This document shows positions 8,413-15,735 of a stretch of 64,000 bases of DNA, piece by piece. Each line of letters starts with the position of its first letter. The stretch's first letter is position 1. The stretch comes from Protula sp. h YS-2021 (lineage: Eukaryota; Annelida; Polychaeta; Sabellida; Serpulidae). The position numbers and the translations under genes were made by a program. The notes under the pieces were generated by a model. The model did not search any database. It saw only the letters and a list, made by a program, of their open reading frames with translations, and was not told where the DNA came from. The stretch is from the NCBI GenBank assembly GCA_949752745.1, contig OX457024.1, positions 103,835,690 to 103,899,689 on the forward strand. Direction: 5' to 3'.

Positions 8413-9161
8413 ATTGCTTTTGGTCGAAAATGAAGTTTACAGATCACCTTTCCAGTTTGAAATGGAACAGTATGGCCTGTGTCGTCCTTTATATTCATTT
8501 CTATCACGTCAAATTTGGACGTGTTTACAGGAACATAATGCGGTTCGCCGTACGTTTTCATGATAATATCACCATCATGGCCTTGTATCCCAACAGAACG
8601 TAGCAAAGGAACATAATAATCCCCAACAACTTGTGGTTCACAAATGCTACAATACACATACAGTGTATAAAATCCCTGTTTCACATCCGCTTTATGTTCA
8701 GCTGCACACGCTTCAGTATACCATTGCTCTGGGATAAATCCTAAAATCTCAGCTAATCCAGTGGAAAAGGACACTTCAAGACCATCATCGAGAAATAGAA
8801 ACACACGTCGTCTAATTTTATCATACTTTAACCGAATAGGTTGTTTCGGGTCATCGGGGTTAGCCGCTTCTTCATTGACTGCCTCACATAGCTCTTGTAT
8901 GGTTCTATAGTACCCATAAGGAATATTAACATGCCAAATGCCAAATGTATCTATTTGTCGATACCCAATAGAATAGTTCATGCCCTGTCTCATCGTTGTC
9001 CATGTATGTGGATATTGAATTTCAGCTAAAGCCACTTCATATTTTCCATTCAGATAGATGGTTCGAGGCATACGAATTTGATAATTCGAAGCCTTGTTGT
9101 TGGGATAATAGGTCATACTCGCATTGCTAGGCAAAGTGATGTAAAAGCTTGTCGACTCCAT
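8409..9161 (-). CDS. Penton (minor capsid) protein, single jelly-roll
   Basis: The protein has 250 residues and belongs to the conserved Polinton minor capsid family. Typical segments are LNGKYEVALAEIQYPHTW near residue 45 and YCSICEPQVVGDYYVPLLR near residue 175. Family members form the pentameric vertex. The gene lies directly upstream of the pVI-like gene and downstream of the cysteine-rich 72-residue gene, consistent with a virion-gene block. Confidence 0.9.
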   Translation of the reverse strand: MESTSFYITLPSNASMTYYPNNKASNYQIRMPRTIYLNGKYEVALAEIQYPHTWTTMRQGMNYSIGYRQIDTFGIWHVNIPYGYYRTIQELCEAVNEEAANPDDPKQPIRLKYDKIRRRVFLFLDDGLEVSFSTGLAEILGFIPEQWYTEACAAEHKADVKQGFYTLYVYCSICEPQVVGDYYVPLLRSVGIQGHDGDIIMKTYGEPHYVPVNTSKFDVIEMNIKDDTGHTVPFQTGKVICKLHFRPKAI

Positions 9162-9169
9162 GATGCTAA

Positions 9170-9388
9170 CTAAATGGTATAGCTGCGTTGACGTTGTCTA
9201 TATACTTCACGATAGCGCGCGCCATTCGACCAAGTATGTAAATGATCTTTTACATCATGATGATGATCTAGATGATCTATGACTTCTCCTTCACAACAAG
9301 CAATCACACATCTTATTTTCACAGGAATAGTTGTGTCTTGACCACAACAACAACATAGCTCTTTCAGCCATGTTAAAAATTTTCCCAT
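9170..9388 (-). CDS. Small cysteine-rich protein with possible lipid anchor
   Basis: The protein has 72 residues. It starts MGKFLTWLKELCCCCG. Gly2 could be N-myristoylated and the four-cysteine run palmitoylated, which would fix the protein to a membrane. A further CC, a DHHHD histidine cluster and a basic tail follow. I do not recognise a family. It overlaps the preceding gene by 16 bp and ends 8 bp before the penton start, so it is co-transcribed with virion genes. A membrane or envelope-related role is inference. Confidence 0.6.
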   Translation of the reverse strand: MGKFLTWLKELCCCCGQDTTIPVKIRCVIACCEGEVIDHLDHHHDVKDHLHTWSNGARYREVYRQRQRSYTI

Positions 9389-9957
9389 CCTTCAGGAAAC
9401 TGTCTTTGTTGACGTTGTTTCATTTCTTTTGTAATGTCGTCACGAGTGGTCTTTTTACTAAACATTGTTTTTGGAATATTAGCATCTACAATTTCCTGGA
9501 TAAACGGATGCCAGCCATATGGTGGTATGGCTCGTTCTTTTCTTCTTGTCGCCACCAATGCTTCTTTCATCAAATCAACCATGTTGGAATTTGCTATAAT
9601 ATCGCCCGTTTTCAACACAAGTTCATTCTTCTCTGTCCATTTTACACCATGTTTCTTCAGTTCGGCTAAAAGTTGTAGTACTTTTCCATGATAGATAGGT
9701 TGAAAATGACTTAAAAATAACTTTTCTGGCTTTTCAGGTGGTGATGATGATGATGATGAGGGCTTTTGCTGTCTAGACTGACTTGTTCGTAAATGACGAC
9801 CAAGAAGTTGAGACATTTCAATAACCTTTTCACGTGTTCGTTTCCCACGTAAAAGTTTATTCACTTTCGTTTTGATTTCACCATCTTTACCCTTCTTTTC
9901 TAGCAACATTTTATATTCATATTCAGGAATGAGGACCATTTTCATCGTATGTTTCAT
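9373..9957 (-). CDS. Conserved Polinton protein of unknown function (194 aa)
   Basis: A basic N-terminal region with a serine/proline-rich linker (SSSSSSPP at about 71-78) leads into a helical domain. That domain includes LLAELKKHGVKWTEKNELV and ends with IPPYGWHPFIQEIVDANIP. I recognise this C-terminal pattern as recurrent in animal Polintons, where it has no assigned function. The gene sits between the 108-residue gene (4-bp ATGA overlap) and the cysteine-rich gene. Confidence 0.7.
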   Translation of the reverse strand: MKHTMKMVLIPEYEYKMLLEKKGKDGEIKTKVNKLLRGKRTREKVIEMSQLLGRHLRTSQSRQQKPSSSSSSPPEKPEKLFLSHFQPIYHGKVLQLLAELKKHGVKWTEKNELVLKTGDIIANSNMVDLMKEALVATRRKERAIPPYGWHPFIQEIVDANIPKTMFSKKTTRDDITKEMKQRQQRQFPEGWENF

Positions 9958-10280
9958 TTTAGCAGCAGTTTGGCTAACAAAGGTAATGCCAATCTAGCAA
10001 TAACTCCAATGAATCCTCCTTTCTGATTAATCAACTTCTTTTTTCGTCGAAGGGATATCTTCTTATCTGCTAGAGTACGAAGCGTATGACGTTCACGTTT
10101 AAATTCCTTAAACCGTTTTGAGCTTAAGGGTAAATGCCCTTGCAATATATTCAAACAAATTTCAAACAAGCTTGTTAATTCCTCCTTTGTAGCTTGCTGT
10201 AGCAAGGATTTACGTCGTTTAGGTCCACTGCGTGCAAGCAAGTGAAGAAACGGTTGGTTCGCTCGAATACGTTTAGACAT
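9954..10280 (-). CDS. Conserved Polinton basic protein (108 aa)
   Basis: The protein is helical and rich in Arg and Lys. It contains ATKEELTSLFEICLNILQG and a C-terminal QKGGFIGVIARLALPLLAKL, a glycine-bearing hydrophobic tail. Similar proteins recur in Polintons; function is unknown, and a DNA-binding or membrane-active virion role is only a guess. The start overlaps the ATPase stop by 8 bp. Confidence 0.7.
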   Translation of the reverse strand: MSKRIRANQPFLHLLARSGPKRRKSLLQQATKEELTSLFEICLNILQGHLPLSSKRFKEFKRERHTLRTLADKKISLRRKKKLINQKGGFIGVIARLALPLLAKLLLK

Positions 10281-10932
10281 CTTGACTGCGAATGGTCAAA
10301 TGAGTTGGTTCTTGTTCATACACTGCTTTATCAATATATACATAATGTGTATCTTTTGGTAAAATGCCCGTACGAATACGTAGTTGATCATTTGTCTTTG
10401 GTTTTAAATCAATGAATAAATAACCATGAGGTTTGCTAGTAGCATCTTGATAGGCTTCTATGAGAAATTGAGATCTTCCAGGATACATTTGCCGCGCCAA
10501 TGTACTAATTTGTTGACTGTCTCTCGGATTTTTAAACAGAATGATATAATGTGTATTCAAACTAATATTTCGCATCTCTTTCCCATGATGAAATAAATTA
10601 TGTACAATAAAGATAATGCTTAGATTTTGATGACTGCTGCCAACACTAAAGAGACGTGTCATACGCTCATCACTATGACATTTCGTCATTAAGTCATCAA
10701 TGATAAGTAAGTTTGGTTTCTTCGGGTTAAAACGCTCTTCAATGTCATCTGGAATGCCTTGGTAAAATTCCACACCTTTCATTCCCTTGTACAAAGGCTG
10801 ATCTGCTGCATAGAGCCATAAAATGCTTTTTGGAGAGGGTTTAATCAACTTTTGTTCTAGAATTTCCTTCACCAGAGACGTTTTGCCACTGCCTGTAGGT
10901 CCAGAGACTAAACATGTAAATGGATGCTTCAT
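10273..10932 (-). CDS. FtsK/HerA-type (A32-like) genome-packaging ATPase
   Basis: The protein has 219 residues. The Walker A motif GPTGSGKT lies at residues 10-17 and a Walker B, LLIIDDLM, lies near residue 75. In Polintons and nucleocytoplasmic viruses this enzyme pumps DNA into capsids. The frame is open up to 10,959 from a TTG codon, but the ATG at 10,932 gives the compact start typical of the family. That ATG overlaps the integrase stop as ATGA, which supports the choice. Confidence 0.93.
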   Translation of the reverse strand: MKHPFTCLVSGPTGSGKTSLVKEILEQKLIKPSPKSILWLYAADQPLYKGMKGVEFYQGIPDDIEERFNPKKPNLLIIDDLMTKCHSDERMTRLFSVGSSHQNLSIIFIVHNLFHHGKEMRNISLNTHYIILFKNPRDSQQISTLARQMYPGRSQFLIEAYQDATSKPHGYLFIDLKPKTNDQLRIRTGILPKDTHYVYIDKAVYEQEPTHLTIRSQDV

Positions 10933-12029
10933 TGTTGAATGTCTGTTTCTTTCACCCAACTGTTAAACTTGTTTGGCCAACCTAACCACTTGACAAATAA
11001 TTCTTTCACACCTCGTCTTTTACGTGTTTTCAAAACTTTTTCAATTCTATAAATAGATTCAATATCTTTGGTCACTTTCTGCAGTTCTTCTTCATAGAAA
11101 TGACCATCAATATCTTCGTCTAAAAAGTCTTTCACACGATATAAATGTATTCCTTGCTTCTTACAACGATGTGTGACAATGAAGACTTCTTGCGTCCATT
11201 TGATGTGATAATCCCGTTGAAACACATATTTAATGTGAGAAATGCGAACATGATCACCAATGTTAAATTTGTACTTCTTCTTCTTCTTCGGTTTCAATTT
11301 CAGTTTGTCAACATACATATACTTCCACACTTTTGATTCGTTGTCTTTACGAATCTCGGCTGGAGCATATTTATTAGGAAGAGAACCATGAGGTCTATGG
11401 TTGTAATTGTACACCAAGTCTGGAAGAATGTCTAAGTAACGGTAAGTTTGATTATGTAGAAAATACCGATACATCATTCCCTTCAGAGTACGAATGACTC
11501 TTTCAGCAAAGTTGGCTTTGGTTTCATTCTTTGTGGTATAAGCATGAATGCCTTCTTTCTTCAAAAATGCTTTTACCCATCTGTTTTTAAATTCTGTTCC
11601 TTTATCAGACCTTAGAGTTCGCGGTCTTCGTCGTGTGTCATGAAAAATCTTTTGGAAAGCTTGTATGACGCTGGTATGTGATTTATTAGGTATTGGCTGT
11701 ACCCAGACATATTTGGAAAACACATCAATGACAATGAGTAAAAAGTGTATGTCATCATTATAGGGAGCTATGTTTCCCATATCAGCCAAATCAATATCCC
11801 ACATGTCATCAATGCCACGTGTAATGACACGTTGTCTTTTGAACCTGTATTTGACAGGTTGGAGTAAACTGAAAGCATCTTGATCCTGCAACCATTTCTT
11901 CACTTGTGAATGTGTGACTGCTTGATTATGTTTTCGTAAGATGTGATACAGTTTGTAAGGACCAGCAAATGCTCCAGGCTGTCCAGGTTTGAAGTAAATA
12001 TTGGTCAAGTAGTCTTTCCACGTCGACAT
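10929..12029 (-). CDS. int: Retroviral-type (RVE) integrase with C-terminal chromodomain
   Basis: The protein has 366 residues from the ATG at 12,029; the frame upstream starts with TTG at 12,086. The catalytic triad is Asp80 (in WDIDLAD), Asp142 (in LRSDKGTEF) and Glu176 (in ANFAERVIRT), spaced D-61-D-33-E. The chromodomain runs from YRIEKVL to NSWVKETDI at the C-terminus and may steer integration toward marked chromatin. The enzyme inserts the element into the host genome. It is the first gene of the late block, with a TATA box about 45 bp upstream. Confidence 0.95.
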   Translation of the reverse strand: MSTWKDYLTNIYFKPGQPGAFAGPYKLYHILRKHNQAVTHSQVKKWLQDQDAFSLLQPVKYRFKRQRVITRGIDDMWDIDLADMGNIAPYNDDIHFLLIVIDVFSKYVWVQPIPNKSHTSVIQAFQKIFHDTRRRPRTLRSDKGTEFKNRWVKAFLKKEGIHAYTTKNETKANFAERVIRTLKGMMYRYFLHNQTYRYLDILPDLVYNYNHRPHGSLPNKYAPAEIRKDNESKVWKYMYVDKLKLKPKKKKKYKFNIGDHVRISHIKYVFQRDYHIKWTQEVFIVTHRCKKQGIHLYRVKDFLDEDIDGHFYEEELQKVTKDIESIYRIEKVLKTRKRRGVKELFVKWLGWPNKFNSWVKETDIQQ

Positions 12030-12069
12030 GATCACACCGAATGAAAACCACCTTCTCAACAGAACAGCT

Positions 12070-12080
12070 TTTATTTTATA
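12070..12080 (-). promoter_or_regulatory. TATA box of the late gene block (also an AATAAA)
   Basis: Read on the minus strand the sequence is TATAAAATAAA, 41-51 bp before the integrase start. The TATAAAA part fits a core promoter for the integrase-to-protease block. The overlapping AATAAA (12,075-12,070) could end transcripts of the early cluster located upstream. Confidence 0.5.
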
Positions 12081-12162
12081 ACTCAACCATCATCACTTAA
12101 CTAACATAGTAACTTAACTAATATGTATTTATAACTAACATGTATTTATAACTAACATATAT
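12081..12162. repeat. Short AT-rich repeat (AACATGTATTTATAACT)
   Basis: Two to three units of about 18 bp separate the early cluster from the late block. They are non-coding. Confidence 0.6.
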
Positions 12163-12495
12163 TTACAAATCAAGTATAGATACAATGGTATGAATAACTG
12201 GAGACCATTGGTCTTCAATGAACACTAACCAATGACTGAGTTCATCCAATGTAATAGCATCTACACCATATTTCTCACAACGTTGATTTGCATTCTCTAA
12301 CACTTTATCTAAATGTATGTAATATTTAGCTTCATTCCAATATGTATAAACAGATGCAAAATGACAAGTATGTTCTTGACACTCTTCATGTTGACAAGCA
12401 GGACAGACTAAATAGGCAAACTTTTTTACAGCTGATAACATTTCTTCACAATAAGCTTTTTGTACAATATATTGTCTCAGTGTCATGTCCGCCAT
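12163..12495 (-). CDS. Small cysteine-rich protein of unknown function
   Basis: The protein has 110 residues from the ATG at 12,495. The frame stays open upstream to 12,555 from GTG and there encodes further cysteines (CKFEVCLTC), so the true N-terminus may be longer, through a non-ATG start or splicing. A zinc-binding cluster CPACQHEECQEHTCH lies in the middle. I do not recognise a family. It is the last gene of the early right-arm cluster. Confidence 0.5.
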   Translation of the reverse strand: MADMTLRQYIVQKAYCEEMLSAVKKFAYLVCPACQHEECQEHTCHFASVYTYWNEAKYYIHLDKVLENANQRCEKYGVDAITLDELSHWLVFIEDQWSPVIHTIVSILDL

Positions 12496-12597
12496 TGTGC
12501 AGTCTTGAATCAATGCAACACAAGTTAAACATACTTCAAATTTACATGTCCACACGTCTGCACACCATGACGGTTGGCAAGCAAATGAAAAAAGTCT

Positions 12598-13035
12598 CTA
12601 ACCCTCACACAACATTTCTAACAACTTTCCCATAATATTCTGACCAGGATATTCAGATGACACATGTTTCACACCAGCTCCCCACCAATGATCATACGTT
12701 GCTTCAACTAAAGTTTTGTCTTTACATTCTTTCAACTTGTTGCGAAACAATACACACTGATCCAGTTTGACTTGTAAAACATCTTGCATTTTGCTTCTCT
12801 TCACTGTATGCCATAAAGGACATGGTTTTATCCCTTTAGCAATACGTTTCGCTTCATATCCATTTCTGGATGACACAATGGCTGAAGCAATATCTGGACG
12901 GTGATGAAACACTGCTTTCTCATATTGATACAAAGCTTCACTTGAGTTGAACACATGTCCATACTTTTCAAGTCGTGTTGGAAACATATTTGAAAGAACG
13001 TCCTTATGACCGCTGAATAGTACAAGATTCTCCAT
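12598..13035 (-). CDS. NADAR-domain (YbiA-like) protein
   Basis: The protein has 145 residues and covers a complete NADAR domain. Visible marks are LSNMFPTRL, the SSEALYQYEKA helix, YEAKRIAKGIKP, then KMQDVLQVKLDQ, LVEATYDHWWGAG and the C-terminal GQNIMGKLLEML. NADAR proteins are N-glycosidases acting on ADP-ribose-type substrates, and some bacterial members remove ADP-ribose from DNA bases. In this element a role in countering host ADP-ribosylation or rescuing modified DNA is possible but inferred. It is co-oriented with other accessory genes and has a normal ATG start. Confidence 0.85.
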   Translation of the reverse strand: MENLVLFSGHKDVLSNMFPTRLEKYGHVFNSSEALYQYEKAVFHHRPDIASAIVSSRNGYEAKRIAKGIKPCPLWHTVKRSKMQDVLQVKLDQCVLFRNKLKECKDKTLVEATYDHWWGAGVKHVSSEYPGQNIMGKLLEMLCEG

Positions 13036-13050
13036 GTTGACTTTGCTTCT

Positions 13051-13182
13051 TTATTCTGACATGTCGGTTTCTTCCTGTAATAAAATATCTTTTAATATAT
13101 TTGCTGCCTCTTCTATCATATTCTTTCTTTGTTTACGTTGAAACCACTCACATAAAACTAAATTTGCTAGTAAGAAAAACAT
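13051..13182 (-). CDS. 43-residue membrane micropeptide
   Basis: A short ORF lies in the 192-bp gap between two genes. It begins with a hydrophobic segment, MFFLLANLVL, followed by a basic stretch (QRKQRK) and an acidic helix. That is the form of a single-pass membrane protein with its C-terminus inside. An in-frame stop lies upstream, so the ATG at 13,182 is the first possible start. It ends 15 bp before the NADAR gene. No family is recognised. Small membrane proteins are common in adenovirus-like early regions; that comparison is inference. Confidence 0.45.
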   Translation of the reverse strand: MFFLLANLVLCEWFQRKQRKNMIEEAANILKDILLQEETDMSE

Positions 13183-13227
13183 GGTTATGTCTTTGAGAAA
13201 CAATTCACTATGTTGTCATAAACATGA

Positions 13228-13554
13228 TTAAAAAGGTTCTCTTACCTGATAAAGCTGCTCGGTTTCCTCTTCTTCTTTACAACAATCTCTCAAATGATCA
13301 ACCACGGTGAAATATACTTCCACATCAGTGCGAGCAGAATAAAGTGCAGCATCAAAGTCAAAGTCAGGATCTTCTTCTATTCCAGTTTTATGACATTCTC
13401 CAAGAAATCTTGAATGCAGTTCAATCACATCAAGACTATGATGTACAACATCCCAAAAAGCATCCAAATGATAAAGTTGATAGTCTGGAGTGCCACAGCA
13501 AGCAAGTTTAGCAATCATCAAGTCAATATAAGCATTTTTAAAACATGCGTCCAT
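13228..13554 (-). CDS. Accessory protein, paralogue of the 14,307 gene
   Basis: The protein has 108 residues and no recognised family. It aligns with the 14,307-14,741 product: both share a start like MDxxFKxxYID, a K-L pair, then HSRFL/IRSFL followed by EC, and a late VV. The C-terminus is rich in Cys and Glu. A perfect splice-donor-like word CAGGTAAGA lies 18 bp before the stop, so a spliced form is possible. Context: early right-arm cluster. Confidence 0.55.
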   Translation of the reverse strand: MDACFKNAYIDLMIAKLACCGTPDYQLYHLDAFWDVVHHSLDVIELHSRFLGECHKTGIEEDPDFDFDAALYSARTDVEVYFTVVDHLRDCCKEEEETEQLYQVREPF

Positions 13555-13578
13555 CTTGTTTCAGTGTCTTGTGGGCTT

Positions 13579-14226
13579 TTACTTTGCTTCACTGACTTTA
13601 AGTACTCCACACTTGCCGCAGAAGTTGCTTGGTTCACACAACTTGCAATTATACTTGTGGCAGTGGCACTGATAATCCTCCACATATCCACAAGCACCGC
13701 AATAGTCACAGGTAAGTCCAAGTTGATTTTGTACGTTCATGTTCTCCAACTGAACTTCAGCCAGCCTTTTCTTGGATAGCTTTGACACCTTCATCCGACC
13801 ATCCTTTTGCAGCTTGATGATGGTTTTCTTGTCATGACATTCCTCACATGGTGATAGGGCTGAGTTGATGTTGTCCATCTCCTGAAGCAGTGTCTCCCAT
13901 TCACCATCATTCATGTTGATGTGATGTGTGTATTCTTTCCCTTCAAACCGTGACGTGCGCACAAAACTCACATAACGCATATCCAAGTATGAAATGACTT
14001 CAAGCCACTTCGTTTGCGTTAAGTACAGTTTGAAGCCAATGTCGCGTAAATTTTTCAAGCTTTGGCATACAATCTTCCACAAAGATGGTGAATAAGCACA
14101 CCATCTCTCTCCACGTGTGATGCGTAGAAATGGCCCATATTCTCCATGCTCCACAGTAATGGTTAAGTTAGCACTAATTTTAAAGCTGCTGCTGCGCTGC
14201 GTTGCGTTGCTTGTCTTGTTCTCCAT
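13579..14226 (-). CDS. Two-module (PC4-like family) protein with C-terminal zinc ribbons
   Basis: The protein has 215 residues from the ATG at 14,226; the frame is open to 14,316 but begins there with TTG. The N-terminal half has the same two-module layout as the small left-arm genes, ending module two with MNDGEWETLLQEM. The C-terminal half is cysteine-rich: CEECHDKK, then CDYCGACGY, CHCHKYNCKLC and CGKC, suggesting two zinc-binding knuckles. It could be a DNA- or RNA-binding regulator. Its promoter has a TATA box at 14,311-14,304 and a MARE-like site just before it. Confidence 0.6.
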   Translation of the reverse strand: MENKTSNATQRSSSFKISANLTITVEHGEYGPFLRITRGERWCAYSPSLWKIVCQSLKNLRDIGFKLYLTQTKWLEVISYLDMRYVSFVRTSRFEGKEYTHHINMNDGEWETLLQEMDNINSALSPCEECHDKKTIIKLQKDGRMKVSKLSKKRLAEVQLENMNVQNQLGLTCDYCGACGYVEDYQCHCHKYNCKLCEPSNFCGKCGVLKVSEAK

Positions 14227-14303
14227 GGCTGCTACAATGTACTGATGATGCACTCCCTCCAACTGTCTGCTGAGAAATGACTTCACTCTGCTGAGTTCAC
14301 TCC

Positions 14304-14334
14304 CTTTTATACCCAACTATCTGCTGAGTCAGCT
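14304..14334 (-). promoter_or_regulatory. Promoter with MARE-like site and TATA box
   Basis: TGCTGAGTCAGC (14,322-14,334, 12 of 13 bases of the palindromic Maf site) is followed on the minus strand by TATAAAAG (14,311-14,304), about 80 bp before the ATG at 14,226. A further TGCTGAGT word lies downstream at 14,289-14,296. Confidence 0.5.
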
Positions 14335-14741
14335 CCCTTTTCAAAGAACTTACAAACGTTTGAATTCACTTCAACTCGTCCATGGTTGAATCGGACAAGG
14401 TCTGATACATTATTTGGAACATCGTCATCATAATGTAGAATAATTCTAGTAGCTACAACTAACATGAGGTCAGTTGCCCAAATTGTATTCGCGTTGATAA
14501 ATGCTAAATCAATGTTGTAAGTTGATAGTAAATGTAGATCTTCACATTCACGTAGAAACGAGCGGATGAAACGATCTCTTGGAATGGTCTTTCCAACAGC
14601 TTCCCAATGCAGATGTAAATTCTTCACTTGCAGCATCCAATCCGATTCAAAAGCAGGAAGCTTTGAAAACACATAGTCAATATAGTTCACTTTGAAGACG
14701 TCATCCATAGTCATACATCTGTCAAGAAGTAATGCCGACAT
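14307..14741 (-). CDS. Accessory protein, paralogue of the 13,228 gene
   Basis: The protein has 144 residues from the ATG at 14,741. The frame is open to 14,819, but a TATA box at 14,839-14,832 would place transcription start near 14,808, inside that extra sequence. Similarity to the paralogue begins at the ATG at 14,708 (MDDVFK), so 14,741, 14,714 and 14,708 are all possible starts. The family is not recognised. Acidic and hydrophobic segments alternate, with no membrane helix. The coding end overlaps the promoter of the next gene. Confidence 0.5.
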   Translation of the reverse strand: MSALLLDRCMTMDDVFKVNYIDYVFSKLPAFESDWMLQVKNLHLHWEAVGKTIPRDRFIRSFLRECEDLHLLSTYNIDLAFINANTIWATDLMLVVATRIILHYDDDVPNNVSDLVRFNHGRVEVNSNVCKFFEKGADSADSWV

Positions 14742-14831
14742 TGTCAAGTCTTTTCTCGTCACACAATATCCACTTGTTGACTTGTTGACAGAATGTATTA
14801 CTAGTTGACTAGTTGACATGTTTCACTCATG

Positions 14832-14839
14832 CTTTTATA
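14832..14839 (-). promoter_or_regulatory. TATA box inside the right TIR
   Basis: TATAAAAG on the minus strand lies about 100 bp before the likely start of the first early gene. The equivalent position in the left TIR reads CATAAAAG. Confidence 0.5.
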
Positions 14840-14885
14840 CTACTTCCATGTAATCAAAATATGGTGTGTAACGTTGTTAAAAAAT

Positions 14886-14898
14886 TGCTGACTCAGCA
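14886..14898. promoter_or_regulatory. Palindromic Maf-recognition-element-like site (right TIR)
   Basis: TGCTGACTCAGCA is the mirror copy of the site at 535-547 and a perfect MARE-type palindrome, 47 bp upstream of the TATA box in this TIR. Confidence 0.5.
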
Positions 14899-15163
14899 GA
14901 ATTTTACTTGTGTATATGAATGTCTCACTTACAGTTGTGAAGTTGTACAGCTGTTATACAGCAGAGACATCTAGCGGTGAAGTTAACTGACGGTGAAGTT
15001 AAATGGTCTGTCAAATGGTATTCATCCGCCAAATGGTATTCATCCGCCAACTAGACCTGAAATGTGATAAAATGTATTCTCACACACACACACACAGACA
15101 TGTTTTGCTTCATTTCATAATATAGGATGGCCCTTAAAAGGGCCCGAAATATTTTAGTATATA

Positions 15164-15520
15164 TCAGCAGCAGTTATGGGGTTGTCCCTCATATTCCAAC
15201 CACACTTGACACTTGCAGTATCGTTGAGTCAGTGTTACTATGCGGTTGTTCCACATAAATGTAATTACTACGTCAGGCTTCACTGCAGTGATCTGAGTTG
15301 GAAATTGTAGCACCTCCTCCAAAGCATATGTAATATCAGCTGCTTCAGCTTCATCACGCATATTTACCCAGATGCAAACAGATTCATTCGCTTGAAACGC
15401 TGTTAAGTCATCAATGATGATAGCTGGTGTGTTATCCATGATGTGTCTGACAATGTCTCTAAGCCTTGAGACACCACACTTATATACGATTTTATCATGC
15501 TGAATCAACGATTTCATCAT
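15164..15520 (-). CDS. TIR-encoded small protein, right (complete) copy
   Basis: The protein has 118 residues from the tandem ATGs at 15,520 and 15,517. The frame continues upstream into a proline-coding G-tract repeat, which I judge non-coding. It has mixed alpha/beta composition, an acidic EAEAADITYALEEV segment and a cysteine-bearing tail (YCKCQ, NCC). No family is recognised. It is read inward, and its last 89 codons are repeated at the left end of the element. Confidence 0.6.
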   Translation of the reverse strand: MMKSLIQHDKIVYKCGVSRLRDIVRHIMDNTPAIIIDDLTAFQANESVCIWVNMRDEAEAADITYALEEVLQFPTQITAVKPDVVITFMWNNRIVTLTQRYCKCQVWLEYEGQPHNCC

Positions 15521-15551
15521 GCTGATTCGGCAAAAGTTTTTGTTGCTCTCC

Positions 15552-15735
15552 TGGGGGGGGGGGGGTCGGTACATAGTATGTCCTGGGGGGGGGGGGTCGG
15601 TACATAGTATGTCCTGGGGGGGGGGGGGGTCGGTACATAGTCTGTCCTAGGGGGGGGGGGGTCGGTACATAGTCTGTCCTAGGGGGGGGGGGGGGTCGGT
15701 ACATAGTCTGTCCTGGGGGGGGGGGGGGTCGTGGC
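15552..15735. repeat. G-tract minisatellite (GTCGGTACATAGTCTGTCCT units)
   Basis: Six units of about 30 bp each consist of a run of 9-13 G followed by TCGGTACATAGT(A/C)TGTCCT. The G runs could form G-quadruplexes. The array lies just outside the TIR gene and may be part of the element's tip. Confidence 0.85.

Larger units (their letters stand above)
14789..15432 (-). repeat. Right terminal inverted repeat of the Polinton (part matched in window)
   Basis: Reverse-complement match to 1-662. The repeat surely continues outward past 15,432, because the left partner is cut by the window edge. It contains the GGCCC hairpin, a CA run (15,082-15,098), the duplicated ATCCGCCAAATGG word and the Maf-type palindrome. 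Confidence 0.92.
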
